This document shows, one piece after another, positions 62,391 through 64,000 of a DNA stretch of 64,000 nucleotides. Position 1 is the first letter of the stretch; every line of letters begins with the position of its first letter. Source of the DNA: Hydractinia symbiolongicarpus (Eukaryota; Cnidaria; Hydrozoa; Anthoathecata; Hydractiniidae). The stretch spans positions 32,056,001 to 32,120,000 of the forward strand of contig NC_079883.1 of the NCBI RefSeq assembly GCF_029227915.1, given 5' to 3'. Below the pieces are notes generated by a model. The model did not search any database. It saw only the letters and a list, made by a program, of their open reading frames with translations, and had not been told where the DNA came from. A program made the translations under genes and the position numbers.

Positions 62391-64000
62391 AGTTTTCAAA
62401 AATATTTTCATATTTGATGAGACGCTGAATAAAAGAAGTTTAATCGCCGGCAAACGAAAACCCGCGATTTCCCGTAAATCCCGGGCTTGGCCCGTATAGT
62501 CAAAAGTATACAAAGAAAGTACCCAGGGAGTAAACTCATTTCCCGAACGAAATTTTAAATTACTTTTTCACCACTAAAACGCAAGAGACTTGTAGTTTTT
62601 AAAAATGTTTTCATTTTTGATGAGACGCTGAATAAAAGAAGTTTAATCGCCGGCAAATGAAAACCCGCGATTTCCCGTAAATCCCGGCTTGGCCCGTATA
62701 GTCAAAAGTATACAAAGAAAGTACCCAGGGAGTAAACTCATTTCCCAAACGATTTTTTAAATTATTATTTCACCACTAAAACGCATGAGACTTGTAGTTT
62801 TCAAAAATGTTTTAATTTTTGATGAAACGCTGAATAAAAGAAGTTTAATCGCCGGCAAACGAAAACCCGCGATTTCCCGTAAATCCCGGGCTTGGCCCGT
62901 ATAGTCAAAAGTATACAAAGAAAGTACCCAGGGAGTAAACTCATTTCCCGAACGATTTTTTAAATTACTTTTTCACCACTAAAAGGCATGAGACTTGTAG
63001 TTTTTAAAAATGTTTTCATTTTTGATGAGACGCTGAATAAATGAAGTTTAATCGCCAGCAAACGAAAACCTGCGATTTCCCGTAAATCCTGGACTCGGCC
63101 CGTATAGTCAAAAGTATACAAAGAAAGTACCCAGGGAGTAAACTCATTTCTTAAACGATTTTTTAAATCATTATTTCACCACTAAAACGCATGAGACTTG
63201 TAGTTTTCAAGAATGTTTTCATTTTTAATGAGACGCTGAATAAAAGCAGTTTAATCGCCGGCAAACGAAAACCCGCGATTTTCCGTAAATCCCGGGCTTG
63301 GCACGTATAGTCGAATGTATACAAAGAAAGTACCCTGTGAGTAAACTCATTTCCAGAACGATTTTTTAAATTGTTTTTTCACCACTAAAACGCATAAGAC
63401 TTGTAGTTTTTAAAAATGTTTTCATTTTTGATGAGACGCTGAATAAAAGAAGTTTAATCGCCGGCAAACGAAAACCCGCGATTTCCCGTAAATCCCGGCT
63501 TGGCCCGTATAGTCAAAAGTATACAAAGAAAGTACCCAGGGAGAAAACTCATTTCCCAAACGACTTTTTAAATTATTGTTTCACCACTAAAACGCATGAG
63601 ACTTGTAGTTTTCAAGAATGTTTTCCTTTTTAATGAGACGCTGAATAAAAGCAGTTTAATCGCCGGCAAACGAAAACCCGCGATTTTCCGTAAATCCCGG
63701 GCTTGACACGTATAGTCGAATGTATACAAAGAAAGTACCCTGTGAGTAAACTCATTTCCAGAACGATTTTTTAAATTATTTTTTTCACCACTAAAACGCA
63801 TAAGACTTGTAGTTTTTAAAAATGTTTTCATTTTTGATGAGACGCTGAATAAAAGGAGTTTAATCGCCGGCAAACGAAGTCCCGCGTTTTCCCGTAAATC
63901 CGGGGCTTGGCCTGTATAGTCGAATGTATACAAAGAAAATACCCAGGGAGTAAACTCATTTCCAGAACGATTTTTTAAATTTTTTTTTCGCCACTAAAAC
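62391..64000. repeat. Satellite block at right edge
   Basis: About eight monomers, continuing past the window. The TTAAACGATTTTTTAAAT, AATGAAGTTTAATCG and CAAGAATG variants resemble the 39.4-42.1 kb part of the array, so that subtype occurs on both sides of the LINE. Confidence 0.9.

Larger units (their letters stand above)
1..64000. repeat. Satellite array, ~203-bp monomer, head to tail
   Basis: The motif CGCCGGCAAACG recurs at 1, 204, 407, 610, 813 and onward at 201-203 bp spacing to the end of the window, always in the same orientation. Landmarks in the monomer starting at 1 are a GCCGGC palindrome (2-7), CCCGGG (36-41), GTATAC (62-67), a T-rich tract (about 112-126), and a second AT-rich part with GATGAGACGCTGAATAAAAG just before the next monomer. 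Monomers are mostly over 90% alike. Common length variants lose one A in ACTAAAACGC or one to two G/C in the CCCGGG region. It is interrupted only by three MITEs and one LINE. No coding role is visible. The function is unknown; centromeric or pericentromeric heterochromatin is possible but is inference. Confidence 0.97.

Noticed and set aside
1-64000. CRISPR-like regular repetition
   Set aside because: Units are 203 bp, directly adjacent, with no unique spacers between short repeats. This is satellite DNA in a eukaryotic context.
1-64000. Ribosomal spacer or tRNA-derived repeat
   Set aside because: No rRNA sequence, and no recognisable RNA polymerase III A/B box pair (GGTTCGANTCC) in the monomer.

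Overview
This window is eukaryotic heterochromatin-like DNA. Essentially all of it is one uninterrupted, head-to-tail satellite array, broken only by transposable elements. The repeat unit is about 203 bp (variants of 201-203 bp). About 59.7 kb of satellite is present, which is about 295 monomers at the average spacing of ~202.6 bp. Neither array edge lies in the window. No cellular gene, tRNA, rRNA or CRISPR array was seen. The interrupting elements are a 5'-truncated non-LTR retrotransposon (LINE) with a poly(A)-type tail and a TTAA-flanked non-autonomous DNA transposon, so the source is an animal-type genome. The reverse transcriptase is of the jockey/CR1/L2-like kind that is abundant in cnidarians and other marine invertebrates. 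That taxonomic guess is an inference with low confidence.

Layout. 1-22264: satellite, with a 6-monomer tandem repeat (period 1215 bp, about 1885-4314) and a nearly perfect 30-monomer tandem duplication (period 6075 bp, about 6436-12510 and 12511-18585). 22269-23009, 27984-28727 and 29042-29783: three nearly identical copies of a 741-744 bp MITE with 17-bp terminal inverted repeats starting CCCTATT and TTAA target duplications (piggyBac-like). 29784-34718: satellite, including a 5-monomer repeat (period 1012 bp, about 2.7 copies). 34719-47887: a more diverse part of the array with short local higher-order repeats (404, 1622 and 2433 bp spacings). 47888-49968: the LINE fragment, carrying a 612-codon open reverse transcriptase frame (47979-49817) on the + strand. 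49969-64000: satellite with 606-, 809- and ~1015-bp multimeric repeats.

How it fits together. Nearly every internal duplication is an integer multiple of the monomer: 404=2, 606=3, 809=4, 1012/1015=5, 1215=6, 1622=8, 2433=12, 3039=15, 6075=30 monomers. This is what in-register unequal exchange or amplification produces. The three MITEs do not represent three insertions. They share the same insertion point, the same private flanking base, and (copies 2 and 3) the same 298-bp flanking deletion. One piggyBac-like insertion was therefore carried along and multiplied by satellite turnover. The LINE is a later single insertion that cleanly splits one monomer. The most interesting material is this recorded amplification history, together with a dimorphic site in the satellite that resembles a CENP-B box with one base missing from its spacer.
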